Virus record (IMG/VR): IMGVR_UViG_3300042463_001065
Coordinates: 48,068 to 112,067 of that record
Length of the DNA stretch: 64,000 nt
DNA from: a virus
Direction: 5' to 3' (one strand)
Below are positions 45,220 through 54,373 of this stretch, piece by piece. Positions within the stretch are counted from its first letter, which is position 1. Each line of letters starts with the position of its first letter. Below the pieces are notes generated by a model. The model ran no database searches, had not been told where the DNA came from, and saw nothing but the letters and a program-made list of their open reading frames with translations. The position numbers were made by a program, and so were the translations under genes.

Positions 45220-45223
45220 TATT

Positions 45224-46063
45224 ATGTTAAGTTATATTGGAGGTAAGAGTAAGATTGGAAAGTGGATAGTCCCTTTCTATGATAAAGATATGGAGGTCTA
45301 TTTAGAGACTTTTGGTGGTATGTATTGGTGTTTTTATAACATGGACCTAAAACAATACCCTAACCTAAAGAAAGTTGTTTATAACGACTTTAATCCATTA
45401 AATTACAATTTATTCAAGTGCGTACAAAACCCTTCTGAATTGTTAAGGGCGATTAATTCAATAGATTGTCAAAAACAGGGAGTTGACGTAACTCCTGAAA
45501 TGTATAAAGAACAATTTGTAAGGTTTCAGACTGAAATTTTCAGTCAAGGTTTCAGCGTAAACCCTGGTGATTATGAAGTAGCCGCCAAATACGTCTATAT
45601 TCTTACGCAAGTATTTAGTGGATCAAAACCCGAGACATCTAATTTTATTGACCTTAAAGGTAAGTATAAGTCAAAGTATCTAACATTCAGAGATAAGTTA
45701 TCAAAACCTGATTGGGTAGACCACTTTTTAAAAATCACTGATGTTGAAAACATGGATTTTTCTGACGTTATTGATAAATACGACTCACCATCCACATATA
45801 TCTATTTGGATCCACCATATTGGAAAACAGAAAACTATTACTCAAACCACGACTTTGATAGACAAGATCACGAAAGGTTAGCAAAAGTTCTACATGGTGT
45901 TCAGGGTAAATTTTCTTTATCTTATTATGATTTTGAATTATTGCACGAATGGTTTCCTGAAGATAGTTACCGTTGGGTTAAAAAAGAGTTCGCTAAGGCC
46001 GCTTCTGCAAAGAAAGGTGAAAAACAAAATATGGGAGAAGAGTTATTGATTATGAATTATTAA
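45224..46063 (+). CDS. D12-class adenine-N6 DNA methyltransferase, copy 2
   Basis: This 279-residue protein has YIGGKSKIGKWIVPF at the N-terminus, YLETFGGMYWCFYNM as a SAM-binding loop, and YIYLDPPYWKTENYYS near residue 190. It shares the D12 layout with the methylase at 30 kb but little sequence, so the two probably come from different sources and recognise different sites. The SAM loop FGGMYW differs from the usual FxGxG. It has its own leaderless-type promoter. Confidence 0.82.
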   Translation: MLSYIGGKSKIGKWIVPFYDKDMEVYLETFGGMYWCFYNMDLKQYPNLKKVVYNDFNPLNYNLFKCVQNPSELLRAINSIDCQKQGVDVTPEMYKEQFVRFQTEIFSQGFSVNPGDYEVAAKYVYILTQVFSGSKPETSNFIDLKGKYKSKYLTFRDKLSKPDWVDHFLKITDVENMDFSDVIDKYDSPSTYIYLDPPYWKTENYYSNHDFDRQDHERLAKVLHGVQGKFSLSYYDFELLHEWFPEDSYRWVKKEFAKAASAKKGEKQNMGEELLIMNY

Positions 46064-46074
46064 AATATTTTTCT

Positions 46075-46082
46075 TATATTTG
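46075..46082 (+). promoter_or_regulatory. -7 box TATATTTG followed by late-type motif
   Basis: TATATTTG at 46075-46082 has no well-spaced -33 TTG. It is followed 3 nt later by TATTTATTAATA at 46086-46097, so the gene at 46110 may have both early and late control. Confidence 0.4.
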
Positions 46083-46085
46083 TGA

Positions 46086-46097
46086 TATTTATTAATA
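46086..46097 (+). promoter_or_regulatory. Late-type A+T motif TATTTATTAATA
   Basis: The motif lies 12 nt before the ATG at 46110 and is one of the exact 12-mer matches in front of a leader-bearing gene. Confidence 0.5.
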
Positions 46098-46109
46098 AAA
46101 ACTTTAATT

Positions 46110-47486
46110 ATGGCTATTAGATTTACGAGTATTTTAAGAGATTTAATTGTTGAAAGCTCAAGATTCCAAGTATTATTTGACAAATACGTTAAACCAAACA
46201 AAGAAACAAGAAAAGGTATGATGCCTTTTCATGTATTGTTTGAAATAATTGCTGCAGACCCAACATCAAGAGTTCCGGAAGGAATGGAGGCGATTAACGC
46301 TAAACCCGAAGATATGGAAAAAGTAAAAATTGGTAAATACACCCAATGGTTACTTAAAAACTTCACTAACCCTAATGTTGAATTAAGTAGTGGTATTACA
46401 GACCCTAATAGTCCTGCGGTTAAACAAGCTATTAAAGAATATCAGGCATTATTTTTAGAAGACTTGTACAAAGTAACAGGTGACTTAATGAAGTTTGAAA
46501 GATTTAAAAATAGATTACCACAAGAATATAGAGATATAAATAAGTTAACTCCTGAAACACTTTATGATCAAGTAAAAGATTTTAGTTTAGAAAAAACTAA
46601 GGCAACTGCTGACGAGAAAAAAGAGGCATCAACATCATACCAACATCCAGGTGCTGAAGAAGTTAAAAGATTTGGTAATTGGACGGTTGTTAAAATTTCA
46701 AATACAGGACAGATAGGTAAAGACGCCGCATGTTTTTATGGTGGATATTATTTAGAACCACAAAAAGGTGAAACAAGATGGTGTACATCATCACCTGGTC
46801 TTACTTGGTTTGATAGATACATTAAAGATGGTCCTTTATATGTTGTAATACCTAATTCACCTACAAAATTCACAGGAAGTATGGAAGTTGGTGAAAAAAC
46901 AGGATTACCGGCATTAAGATACCAATTCCACTTCCCATCTAATCAATATATGGACCCTGCCGATAGACAAATTGATTTGGTTAAATTTTTACAAGATAGT
47001 GAAGAAGGGCTTAGAGAATACTTTAAACCTCAATTCATGATGGGTCTTTCACAAAATAATGGTGAAAAAGTATCTGTTAATTATCCGGGTGATTCAGCAT
47101 CTAAATTTATTGCATTATATGGTTTTGAAGAGTTCTTTGATACATTACCTGAAAACATTAAAAGATTAGAATTTACACATAAAGGAGGAGGTCAGGCATT
47201 TAATTTAGATTTACCTGAAAGAATCGGAGACTTTAAACAGTTAAGCGCATTACACCTTGTTGGTTGTGTATCTAAAATACCTGATAGTATTTGTAACTTA
47301 AAAGAGTTGAAGTTCTTATCTTTACCTGATAATCCAAACTTACAACCATTACCAGCATGTTTAGCAGAATTACCTAAACTATCAATTATTAATATTAAAA
47401 ATAGCAAACTTGATGGAACTATTCCTGACGCATTAAGACAAAGAGCAGAAAGAGACGGAAACTTCTTTATTTTTGACCAAAAGTAA
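46110..47486 (+). CDS. Leader-bearing protein with WCT motif and leucine-rich repeats
   Basis: This 458-residue protein starts with a leader-like helix (MAIRFTSILRDLIVE-S, IVE site). A central domain (~190-290) has DAACFYGGYYLEPQKGETRW, then CTSS and GPLYVVIPNS. The C-terminal ~110 residues form leucine-rich repeats (RLEFTHKGG, LSALHLVGCVSKIPDSI, LKFLSLPDNPNLQPLP). LRRs bind proteins, so it may be a virion-delivered effector that acts on a host protein. The central motif loosely resembles the PcfJ-like HCV motif of the 47.8-kb protein. Function is inferred only. Confidence 0.75.
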   Translation: MAIRFTSILRDLIVESSRFQVLFDKYVKPNKETRKGMMPFHVLFEIIAADPTSRVPEGMEAINAKPEDMEKVKIGKYTQWLLKNFTNPNVELSSGITDPNSPAVKQAIKEYQALFLEDLYKVTGDLMKFERFKNRLPQEYRDINKLTPETLYDQVKDFSLEKTKATADEKKEASTSYQHPGAEEVKRFGNWTVVKISNTGQIGKDAACFYGGYYLEPQKGETRWCTSSPGLTWFDRYIKDGPLYVVIPNSPTKFTGSMEVGEKTGLPALRYQFHFPSNQYMDPADRQIDLVKFLQDSEEGLREYFKPQFMMGLSQNNGEKVSVNYPGDSASKFIALYGFEEFFDTLPENIKRLEFTHKGGGQAFNLDLPERIGDFKQLSALHLVGCVSKIPDSICNLKELKFLSLPDNPNLQPLPACLAELPKLSIINIKNSKLDGTIPDALRQRAERDGNFFIFDQK

Positions 47487-47507
47487 AAAAGTCTCAAATA
47501 AATTTCT

Positions 47508-47515
47508 TATCTTTG
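47508..47515 (+). promoter_or_regulatory. -7 box TATCTTTG
   Basis: The box lies 23 nt before the gene at 47539. No -33 TTG at 19-21 nt is visible, so it is weak or needs an activator. Confidence 0.4.
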
Positions 47516-47538
47516 TTTATTGAATAAAAAATAAAGTT

Positions 47539-47820
47539 ATGGGAAATTTAGATATTGAAATATATATGACAAACTTTAAGGGGTTTTTTGATAAGAACCC
47601 CGATCAGTTAAGACAACTTATAGGTGATATAGACCCCAAAAAGTTTTTTAATGGTGTTAAAAAAATAGTTGAATTTAATTCAGAAGACGACGAAAAACCA
47701 TTAGAACCAACAAGAAAACAACTTATAGATTTAATAGTAAAACTCAATGGTGACAAAAAAGGTGTAGATAAAGTAATGCCACATATGCAACATCACATGG
47801 GTTTAATTTGTATGAATTAG
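47539..47820 (+). CDS. Small unknown protein, 93 residues
   Basis: It begins MGNLDIEIYMTNFKGFFDKN and ends with a His/Met-rich helix (KVMPHMQHHMGLICMN), which might bind a metal. It has no other motif. It is preceded by a TATCTTTG box and followed 21 nt later by the PcfJ-like gene. Confidence 0.62.
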   Translation: MGNLDIEIYMTNFKGFFDKNPDQLRQLIGDIDPKKFFNGVKKIVEFNSEDDEKPLEPTRKQLIDLIVKLNGDKKGVDKVMPHMQHHMGLICMN

Positions 47821-47841
47821 TAACACTTAAATAATTTTTTT

Positions 47842-49539
47842 ATGTCAGATATGACAGTCCTTTTTAAAGAAGAGGTTAAACTATACGAAACTTACTTTTA
47901 TGAAGATTTTAATTCAATAAATGTAGAAGGTGAAGATGAAGATCCTTTTAAAATAACTACACGTCGGCATTATGTACCAATTAACCCACATAAGTCCTAT
48001 GTTGGTAATTTCACATGTAAACATGGAAGAGATGGTTGTGAGCATGGTGAGGAAGTATATTTAAAAAACTACTCCAATTTATTAACTAGTTGTTATTTAA
48101 ATAGAAATTTATATGTTATTGAAGAAAATGATGATAAGATTGCATTAAAAGTTTTTAATTACAGAAACAATAGAGAAGTCGGTAAAAGGTATTTCAAGAC
48201 AAGAAAAACAATTTATTATCTAACATTTAATTATAAGAGAAAGTTATTTTATACTGGGGAAGCAGCATTTAAAAGAAAACAAAAAATAGGGTTCAAATGT
48301 AAAATAAATATAACAAATTTATTTAACACGTTTGTTTATTCGCCACTGTCCCAACGGTATACCGAAGGGAATAGTGATACTGTTTTTAACATTTTTTTAA
48401 ATAGAATTATTGAAAAATTAGGTCTTAATATTGAATCAAATAAAAAACCAAAGGAGAAGTATTATGAAATTATTCTTCAAAACGGAAAAATCAAATACCC
48501 AAACGCATTTTTAAAGTTTTCTGAAATGTTTGCACCATTTAAAGATGTTAGAAAACACGACGCAAACTTGGTTACATGGTTAATGAAAAAATACAATTTA
48601 AAAGGTAGAAAAATAAAATCACTACTTAATAGATATGATAATATTGACCTTAATGGTGTTGTTCAATTATACCATTTTTTAGGACAAGACTTATTTAATA
48701 AAATTAAAGATGAAGTTTTTATAACTGAAAAAATTTATTCAGATTATAATCCCATTTATGAAGGAATACCAGCAGATCTTTTTTTAACAAAAAAAGAAAA
48801 AGAAAATATTGTAAGTGTTTTAAATGATACATCATCACAATATTTTATGAATTCTTTGATAGACCATCTCAGATTTAAAATTAAATTAGAAAATTATGGT
48901 GAAAATGTTAAATTATTGGCCAAAAATAGAGATGAATTTAATAATGAACACTCTGAATGGGCAACACTTATTGATTCTTATAGTAATGGTCACATCACAA
49001 GATTTTATGGAGAAGATTCGGTTTTAGTTGAAGACCCAATATTTACCCACGACAATACATACTTTCCAATACTTTTTAAAACCACAGAACAATACCAAGG
49101 AGAATCAATTCACCAGCACAACTGTGTAAGGACATACTCTGAAAAACCATACTGTTTTATCGTTTCATTAAGAAAGGGAGATAAAGATGGAATTGAAAGA
49201 GCAACAATAGAATACCAATTTACAAGAGACGGGTTAAGAAGATCACAAACTTTAGGTAAGTATAACATGCCACTTTTAGATGAATGGATTATACCTGTTG
49301 ATGAGTTAGATAGACGAGTTGATCACCTTTTTAGAAAAGAATTTATAAAATTACCCATTATGGTTAAAAAATATAAAAATGGTAAAACAACAAGGACTTT
49401 TGCAAAATTTAAAGAATTTGATGAAACAAAACCTATTTACGATATATACCCAATATGGGTTAATGAAGTAAATGAGAAAGTTATTATTGATAATAACGAT
49501 TATAATTATTTTGAAGAACTATTTATGGATCTACCTTAA
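47842..49539 (+). CDS. PcfJ-like protein
   Basis: This 565-residue protein contains GESIHQHNCVRTYSEKPYCF near residue 430, followed by IVSLRKGDKDGIERATIEYQ. That is the conserved HNCV...ATI pattern of PcfJ-like proteins (PF14284), found in phages and plasmids. The N-terminal half (~1-150) has a His/Cys patch (FTCKHGRDGCEHGEEVY) that may bind zinc. The family's biochemical role is unknown. It is soluble, with no signal peptide. Confidence 0.78.
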   Translation: MSDMTVLFKEEVKLYETYFYEDFNSINVEGEDEDPFKITTRRHYVPINPHKSYVGNFTCKHGRDGCEHGEEVYLKNYSNLLTSCYLNRNLYVIEENDDKIALKVFNYRNNREVGKRYFKTRKTIYYLTFNYKRKLFYTGEAAFKRKQKIGFKCKINITNLFNTFVYSPLSQRYTEGNSDTVFNIFLNRIIEKLGLNIESNKKPKEKYYEIILQNGKIKYPNAFLKFSEMFAPFKDVRKHDANLVTWLMKKYNLKGRKIKSLLNRYDNIDLNGVVQLYHFLGQDLFNKIKDEVFITEKIYSDYNPIYEGIPADLFLTKKEKENIVSVLNDTSSQYFMNSLIDHLRFKIKLENYGENVKLLAKNRDEFNNEHSEWATLIDSYSNGHITRFYGEDSVLVEDPIFTHDNTYFPILFKTTEQYQGESIHQHNCVRTYSEKPYCFIVSLRKGDKDGIERATIEYQFTRDGLRRSQTLGKYNMPLLDEWIIPVDELDRRVDHLFRKEFIKLPIMVKKYKNGKTTRTFAKFKEFDETKPIYDIYPIWVNEVNEKVIIDNNDYNYFEELFMDLP

Positions 49540-49541
49540 AC

Positions 49542-49886
49542 ATGGAAAAAGATAATAAAAACTTAATACCTAATAATATTATAGATATTTTTTTAACAAA
49601 AAATAAAATATATCCATCAATAATAAAAACAAAAAATATTGTTAAAGATGGGTTTAATTTACTAAAAGAAAAAAATGAATCTATTTGGTTATACTCTGAT
49701 TATGATGGTGTTAATATTATTTTAAAAGAAGGTTTAATAAAATACGGAAAAACTGATATTTTTTTGTATTTTAAAAAAGTCGACCACGAAAACATATATA
49801 ATTTAAACGTGTTATATTTACTTAAAGATAGTGATAATTTAATTTTTTTATTAAAAGGATTAAATAAATATTTTACAATAGATTAA
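49542..49886 (+). CDS. Unknown protein, 114 residues
   Basis: It is a small soluble protein beginning MEKDNKNLIPNNIIDIFLTK, with IWLYSDYDGVNIILKEGLI in the middle and a hydrophobic-helical end. It is tightly packed between the PcfJ-like gene and glutaredoxin (2 nt and 1 nt gaps), which supports coding. No function can be given. Confidence 0.62.
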   Translation: MEKDNKNLIPNNIIDIFLTKNKIYPSIIKTKNIVKDGFNLLKEKNESIWLYSDYDGVNIILKEGLIKYGKTDIFLYFKKVDHENIYNLNVLYLLKDSDNLIFLLKGLNKYFTID

Positions 49887-49887
49887 A

Positions 49888-50172
49888 ATGAAAGTAACTG
49901 TAGTATATACGATGAAGGGTTGTCCATTCTGTACAATGATTAAAGAAGAATTAGAAAAAGAAAACATACCGTTTATAGAAAGAGACATTGATGATTTTGA
50001 AGAAGAATACGATGAATTTACTAAATTAACGGAAAATGAGTACGTACCTGCATTAATGCTATTAACGTTAGATGAAAAAGATAATACAAGTAACATCCAA
50101 TTACTTGCACCCGAAAGAGATTTTCAAGATATATTTGAAGGTGTTGAGTTAGTAAAGGGATATGTTCTATAA
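49888..50172 (+). CDS. Glutaredoxin/thioredoxin-like protein
   Basis: This 94-residue protein has VVYTMKGCPFCTMIKEEL at the N-terminus, with the CPFC redox pair at residues 11-14, and YVPALMLL near residue 52 as the cis-Pro loop. It is extended at the C-terminus relative to the usual ~80-residue glutaredoxin. It probably reduces ribonucleotide reductase or virion disulfides, as T4 NrdC does. It converges with the minus-strand gene by 6 nt. Confidence 0.85.
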   Translation: MKVTVVYTMKGCPFCTMIKEELEKENIPFIERDIDDFEEEYDEFTKLTENEYVPALMLLTLDEKDNTSNIQLLAPERDFQDIFEGVELVKGYVL

Positions 50173-51033
50173 GAACATTAAATCCCCCGTACCTTGATAA
50201 TTTTCCCAACTTGGGACGTAGTTAACTTCAGACAAATAAGATAGTAAATTAAATTCAGATAAATCAAATTCATTTTTAATGTCTGATAGTTTAAAACTAA
50301 AATTATCTAAAATTAGACTTTCAAGTTTTTCTTTACTAATTGTTGTTTTATTAATGACCGAAAGATTAATGTTTTCAGAATCAATATCATCCACACCATT
50401 TTCAGATGTGATTAAAAGGTTTAAGTCACTTGAAAACCCTCTATTTAATAGGTTAAATGAAATTTTATTTAATAAAAAATGATAATATTTTTCACCATTA
50501 TCTGATAGACCATAAACTAAATCAGAAATATAAACATCATTTGAAAAATCATCCTTTACACAATTGTAATCTTTGAAGTTAGAAGAAATATAATCATGGT
50601 CATATTCTACATTATGTTCAAAATCATAAAATAAATTTTTATCATGAACTTTTAAATTTAAATAAAACCCTTCTTTTTGTAATTTGTTACATATTACGAG
50701 TAAATCATCTTTAATTTTTTTTGTTTGATTACTATTTTGAACATTAATATTTAACTTTCTATCTATTTTTTTGTTATAAATGATCACATCAATTACCCTA
50801 ACGGTTTTTACTAAATTTTCATCATAACCTTGATATAAGTCAGATAAAATATCTGAAACATTTACTATTTTTTCAGATGATGTAAAACCTTTAACAATAA
50901 AAAAACTCCTGACGTTTATAACTTTTATTTCTGTTATGGCATCAGGAGATACTTTATTAATTTCTTTAACAATAAGGTCCGCGAAAATATTACATAGATT
51001 TTTACCTGATAAAAAACTTGAAACTTCAATCAT
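50167..51033 (-). CDS. Unknown minus-strand protein, 288 residues
   Basis: The protein has alternating strands and helices: NIFADLIVKEINKVSPDAIT and VRSFFIVKGFTSSEKIVNVS near the N-terminus, then IVVIDVIIYN-like and many Asp/Asn residues. There is no signal peptide or membrane helix. I have a vague resemblance to SAM-synthetase-like N-terminal sequences in mind but see no catalytic motif, so I do not name it. Confidence 0.65.
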   Translation of the reverse strand: MIEVSSFLSGKNLCNIFADLIVKEINKVSPDAITEIKVINVRSFFIVKGFTSSEKIVNVSDILSDLYQGYDENLVKTVRVIDVIIYNKKIDRKLNINVQNSNQTKKIKDDLLVICNKLQKEGFYLNLKVHDKNLFYDFEHNVEYDHDYISSNFKDYNCVKDDFSNDVYISDLVYGLSDNGEKYYHFLLNKISFNLLNRGFSSDLNLLITSENGVDDIDSENINLSVINKTTISKEKLESLILDNFSFKLSDIKNEFDLSEFNLLSYLSEVNYVPSWENYQGTGDLMFL

Positions 51034-51100
51034 ATTAATTTTTTTAACTTTTTATTTTTAATTAATGTTATAAAAAATTAATATATGACTAAATAGTTTT

Positions 51101-51235
51101 TTATTTCTTATTGTAATACTTTTCTACAATTTTCTGTACCGCTTCCTTAACAGTATTGTTATTAGATTGTTGTTGTGTTTGAACAGGTTGTTGTGCCTGT
51201 TGACCATTGTTTTTATTTTTGCAACCGCATCCCAT
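51101..51235 (-). CDS. Small Cys-Gln-rich peptide, 44 residues
   Basis: It encodes MGCGCKNKNN at the N-terminus, a Gln-rich middle (QQAQQPVQTQQQSNNN) and a basic helix (VKEAVQKIVEKYYNKK). The two N-terminal Cys could bind metal. I recall similar MGCGC-type small proteins in large phages. A TATTTATA motif lies upstream on the minus strand. Confidence 0.6.
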   Translation of the reverse strand: MGCGCKNKNNGQQAQQPVQTQQQSNNNTVKEAVQKIVEKYYNKK

Positions 51236-51309
51236 GACTAAAATTTTTTAGAGGTTTATTTTATATATAAATATTTATAAACTATGAATATTCATTTGTA
51301 AACATAAAC

Positions 51310-51321
51310 TATTTATAAAAT
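51310..51321 (+). promoter_or_regulatory. Late-type A+T motif TATTTATAAAAT
   Basis: The motif directly precedes the ATG at 51322, and a second TATTTATA is at 51272-51279. The downstream copy is too close for an ordinary -10 element, so the upstream one is the likelier promoter. Confidence 0.4.
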
Positions 51322-52503
51322 ATGAGTTTAAATTCCTTAATTAAAAAAATAATAAAAGAAGAAACCGAAGAGTGGGTTGATGTTAGTCCTGAAGAGTATA
51401 AAGAACTTTTAGATTATGTTAATGGTGATGGTTCATTTATTAAAAGACTTCCTGACTATGCCGGTAAAAAAATTAGAATTACAGGTGAATTAGATCTTAG
51501 AGGGAATAAAAATGTGACAAATATAGATAGTGTTGATTTAGTAGAAGGAGATTTAGATATCAGTTATAGTTCTGTTTCTTATTTTGATAAAAATAAAGTA
51601 AGAGGTAGATTTGATTATTGGGGATCTGAAATGCAAAGATTAGAAAAATTAAAAATCCATAAACAAAGACTTGCACATCAAGACGTATTAAGACAGGATG
51701 ATTATTGGAATGTTGAAAATGATGACAAAGAATCAAATGAAACTGAAGCAATTTTTGAATACCTAAAAGAAAGTGGAAACGTAGAAGAAGGCGAAGATAA
51801 GTATTTTTTATTTAAAGAGAATTATAATCATTATGGTAATTCAAGTGTTTATTTGTGGTTAGGATCAAAAAACTTTGAAAGTGAATATGTTGTTTATGAA
51901 GGTGATAAAATATATGATGCGGCAAAAGAACAGTTAGAATCACAAATTGAGGAATCAGGTTTTGATACATTTAGAGAATGGGTTTGGGAAAATCATATTG
52001 ATGAAGATTATGTTAGACGTTATTTGTATGATGATTATAGTGAATACGTTAGACAAGCCCCTGAAGATTGGAATATAAATAAAGAATTAACAGATCAACA
52101 AAAAAGGTATTTAGAAATCCACCAAGCAAATATTGATAGATTAAATCAAAAACTTGAAGATGGTGGATTAACCGATGAAGAACAAGAAGAAATTGAAAGT
52201 GATATTTACGACTACCAACAACTAATAGATGACATTAATGAAAATCCAGAAGGTGACTATAATGAACAAGAAATTGAAGATACCATAGAAGGTATGGTTG
52301 ATGATAATAAAGATGATATCTTTAATGAATTAAAAAATAGAGGGTATGATAACCAAGATCTTTTAGATTTTGTGGATGTGGATGCCGCCATTGACTACGT
52401 AATTAGATCTGATGGGTATGGAAGTGTTTTAAACAGTTATGACGGAACAGAAAATGAATACACCGTCAATGGGAATGATTATTATGTTATGAGATATAAT
52501 TAA
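51322..52503 (+). CDS. Leader-bearing acidic protein, 393 residues
   Basis: It begins MSLNSLIKKIIKE-E, a basic leader with an IKE site. Residues ~45-85 look like leucine-rich repeat-type strands (LDLRGNKNVTNIDSVDL). From ~130 on it is very acidic, with Asp/Glu/Tyr-rich helices (WENHIDEDYVRRYLYDDYSE). The C-terminus is also acidic, like the leader-bearing gene at 63.5 kb. A DNA-mimic or internal virion role is possible but unproven. Confidence 0.7.
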   Translation: MSLNSLIKKIIKEETEEWVDVSPEEYKELLDYVNGDGSFIKRLPDYAGKKIRITGELDLRGNKNVTNIDSVDLVEGDLDISYSSVSYFDKNKVRGRFDYWGSEMQRLEKLKIHKQRLAHQDVLRQDDYWNVENDDKESNETEAIFEYLKESGNVEEGEDKYFLFKENYNHYGNSSVYLWLGSKNFESEYVVYEGDKIYDAAKEQLESQIEESGFDTFREWVWENHIDEDYVRRYLYDDYSEYVRQAPEDWNINKELTDQQKRYLEIHQANIDRLNQKLEDGGLTDEEQEEIESDIYDYQQLIDDINENPEGDYNEQEIEDTIEGMVDDNKDDIFNELKNRGYDNQDLLDFVDVDAAIDYVIRSDGYGSVLNSYDGTENEYTVNGNDYYVMRYN

Positions 52504-52541
52504 TAATTTACACCTACAAATTCTTTTACTATAATTTATTA

Positions 52542-53291
52542 ATGAAAACTGACTGGTTATTTCAAGACCCGATTGATTTAGAACACAAACAATTGGTACT
52601 TTTAGGTTATTTACAAAAATTAGATAAAAACTTAAATAGTTTTAAACTATATCCACAGTTTCAAGAAATATCATTACATCTTGCAAGTATCAATCTTTTA
52701 ATTGAAAAAGGTCAAATACTTACACTTAATAGAACACTCAAAGATCCTGATGATGAAATATTAATTTCAGATTTAATACCTGTTGATTGTCCCTTACTAA
52801 CAAAAGAAGAGATACTTGATGTATACCACATATGTAAATACTCATCAACAAAACTGACTGATTACTTTAACCATGCAAAGGCAATTTGGGATATTGTAAA
52901 TGACACAGTTTCAATTGACCCGGTACAAAACCCAAAAAACATTGAACCAAAACAAGGTCTTTTCTTTTTAGATTATGGTAGTAAGACTTATCTATATGAG
53001 TTTATTATAAAACCAATTAAGAAAGGAAACTTAGAAACAAAATGTCATATAAAAAGAATATGTGAATGTCTAAAAGGAGATTTTGATGAAAAACTAAAAG
53101 AGGTTAAAAAACCACTAATTAAAAATCTACAAGACCCAAAGGTTCATAGTAAATTGATAGTATTCACTATTAACCACAATAATAATTACCCACTCAAAGA
53201 AACATTGATTCCTATTGCAAAAAGGAAAATAATGAACTACATGATCCAATCAAAAATTATTAAACACAAAAATTTGACAAATAAAATTTAG
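52542..53291 (+). CDS. Unknown protein, 249 residues
   Basis: It begins MKTDWLFQDPIDLEHKQLVL, helical and soluble, with a strand-rich centre (GLFFLDYGSKTYLYEFIIKP) and a basic C-terminus. No motif is recognised. I recall similar starts in T4-like environmental phages, but this is memory, not evidence. Confidence 0.65.
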   Translation: MKTDWLFQDPIDLEHKQLVLLGYLQKLDKNLNSFKLYPQFQEISLHLASINLLIEKGQILTLNRTLKDPDDEILISDLIPVDCPLLTKEEILDVYHICKYSSTKLTDYFNHAKAIWDIVNDTVSIDPVQNPKNIEPKQGLFFLDYGSKTYLYEFIIKPIKKGNLETKCHIKRICECLKGDFDEKLKEVKKPLIKNLQDPKVHSKLIVFTINHNNNYPLKETLIPIAKRKIMNYMIQSKIIKHKNLTNKI

Positions 53292-53317
53292 TTTTATATT
53301 ATTGAAATAAAAAAGTC

Positions 53318-53512
53318 ATGGTAGTAAAACAAAGATCATTAAACGAGTTAAGACAAGAAAAAGAGTTCGGGTATAAACACCCATCAGTTCAAAAGAAAAA
53401 AATTAATGTTGACCCACAACATATAATCAATTTGGTTAGAGAAAACCCAAATGATATGGAGCTTGGAAAAAAAGTGAGAGGTTATTTAATCCAATTGGGA
53501 ATTTATGAGTAA
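53318..53512 (+). CDS. Small basic protein, 64 residues
   Basis: It begins MVVKQRSLNELRQEKEFGYK and ends LGKKVRGYLIQLGIYE. It overlaps the DUF3310 gene by 8 nt, which supports coding and co-translation. No family is recognised. Confidence 0.62.
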   Translation: MVVKQRSLNELRQEKEFGYKHPSVQKKKINVDPQHIINLVRENPNDMELGKKVRGYLIQLGIYE

Positions 53513-53726
53513 TGAACAAGTAAATCACCCCCAACATTATGGAGGTGAAGATAACATTTATGAAGCAATCAAAGTCATTGATGCTTGGGATCTTGGATTT
53601 AGTTTAGGAAATACTGTAAAGTATATTTCAAGAGCCGGTAAAAAAAATAAAGAAAAGGAGTTGGAGGACCTAAAAAAGGCGTTGTGGTATTTACAACATC
53701 ATATTGATACATTAGAGAAAAAATGA
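53505..53726 (+). CDS. DUF3310 protein (nucleotide-kinase-like)
   Basis: This 73-residue protein follows the DUF3310 pattern closely: VNHPQHYGGEDNIYEAIKVI, LGFSLGNTVKYISRAGKK and LEDLKKALWYLQHHID. The family includes the T7 gp1.7 C-terminal region, a nucleotide kinase that affects dTMP levels, and many small phage proteins. A role in nucleotide metabolism is therefore inferred. It overlaps the lipoprotein gene by 4 nt. Confidence 0.88.
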   Translation: MSNEQVNHPQHYGGEDNIYEAIKVIDAWDLGFSLGNTVKYISRAGKKNKEKELEDLKKALWYLQHHIDTLEKK

Positions 53727-54373
53727 AATATTTTTATTTTTTGTTAATATTGTTATTAACTTCCTGTATTGAAATAATTGAAGATTTAAAATTAAACTCC
53801 GACGGATCAGGAACTTTTAAGCATTCAATTAACCTTAGTCAAAGTAAAACCAAAACCTCAGCAATACTTGCTCTTGATAGTTTATATGGTGAAAAAGTTC
53901 CTGAAATATCTGAAATAAAACAAAAAATTAGTTTTTTTAAAAAAACATTACAAGAACAAGAAGGTATCACAAATGTTACTATCACAGAAGATTATGAAAA
54001 CTATATTGTAAGACTTCAGTGTGATTTTAAAAACGTGGAAATATTAGAAAGAGCATTAAAAAGTTCAGTATCAAAGTTATATCAAACAAATGAGTACGAC
54101 TATGATTGGGTATGTTACAAGGGTAAAACCTTAATTAGAAAGACACCGGTACTTTATTTAGATGATATTAGAAAGTTTGGTGATAAGGATATTGATAAGT
54201 TAAAAACAGGTACCTATACTTCAATAACAAGATTTGCATCTAAAATAGACACATTTGAAAACATAAATTCAATTAGGTCTAAAAGTAATATGGCTCTTAT
54301 GATAAAAGTTAGTCCTGATATGTTATTGATAAATCAAAACTTGTTAGATAATAAAATTAAATTACAAAAATGA
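53723..54373 (+). CDS. Bacteroidota-style lipoprotein
   Basis: This 216-residue protein has a lipoprotein signal peptide (MKYFYFLLILLLTSC, lipid Cys at residue 15). Then follows LKLNSDGSGTFKHSINLS, a start common in Bacteroidota surface lipoproteins. The body is helical and strand-mixed without catalytic motifs. It would be anchored to the outer membrane. A lipoprotein in a phage suggests superinfection exclusion or a captured host gene. It overlaps the genes on both sides by 4 nt. Confidence 0.8.
   Translation: MKYFYFLLILLLTSCIEIIEDLKLNSDGSGTFKHSINLSQSKTKTSAILALDSLYGEKVPEISEIKQKISFFKKTLQEQEGITNVTITEDYENYIVRLQCDFKNVEILERALKSSVSKLYQTNEYDYDWVCYKGKTLIRKTPVLYLDDIRKFGDKDIDKLKTGTYTSITRFASKIDTFENINSIRSKSNMALMIKVSPDMLLINQNLLDNKIKLQK

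Noticed and set aside
45036-45223. Riboswitch or tRNA in the gap after dnaJ
   Set aside because: I see only weak pairing and a possible 36-codon peptide, with no clover-leaf or known riboswitch core.
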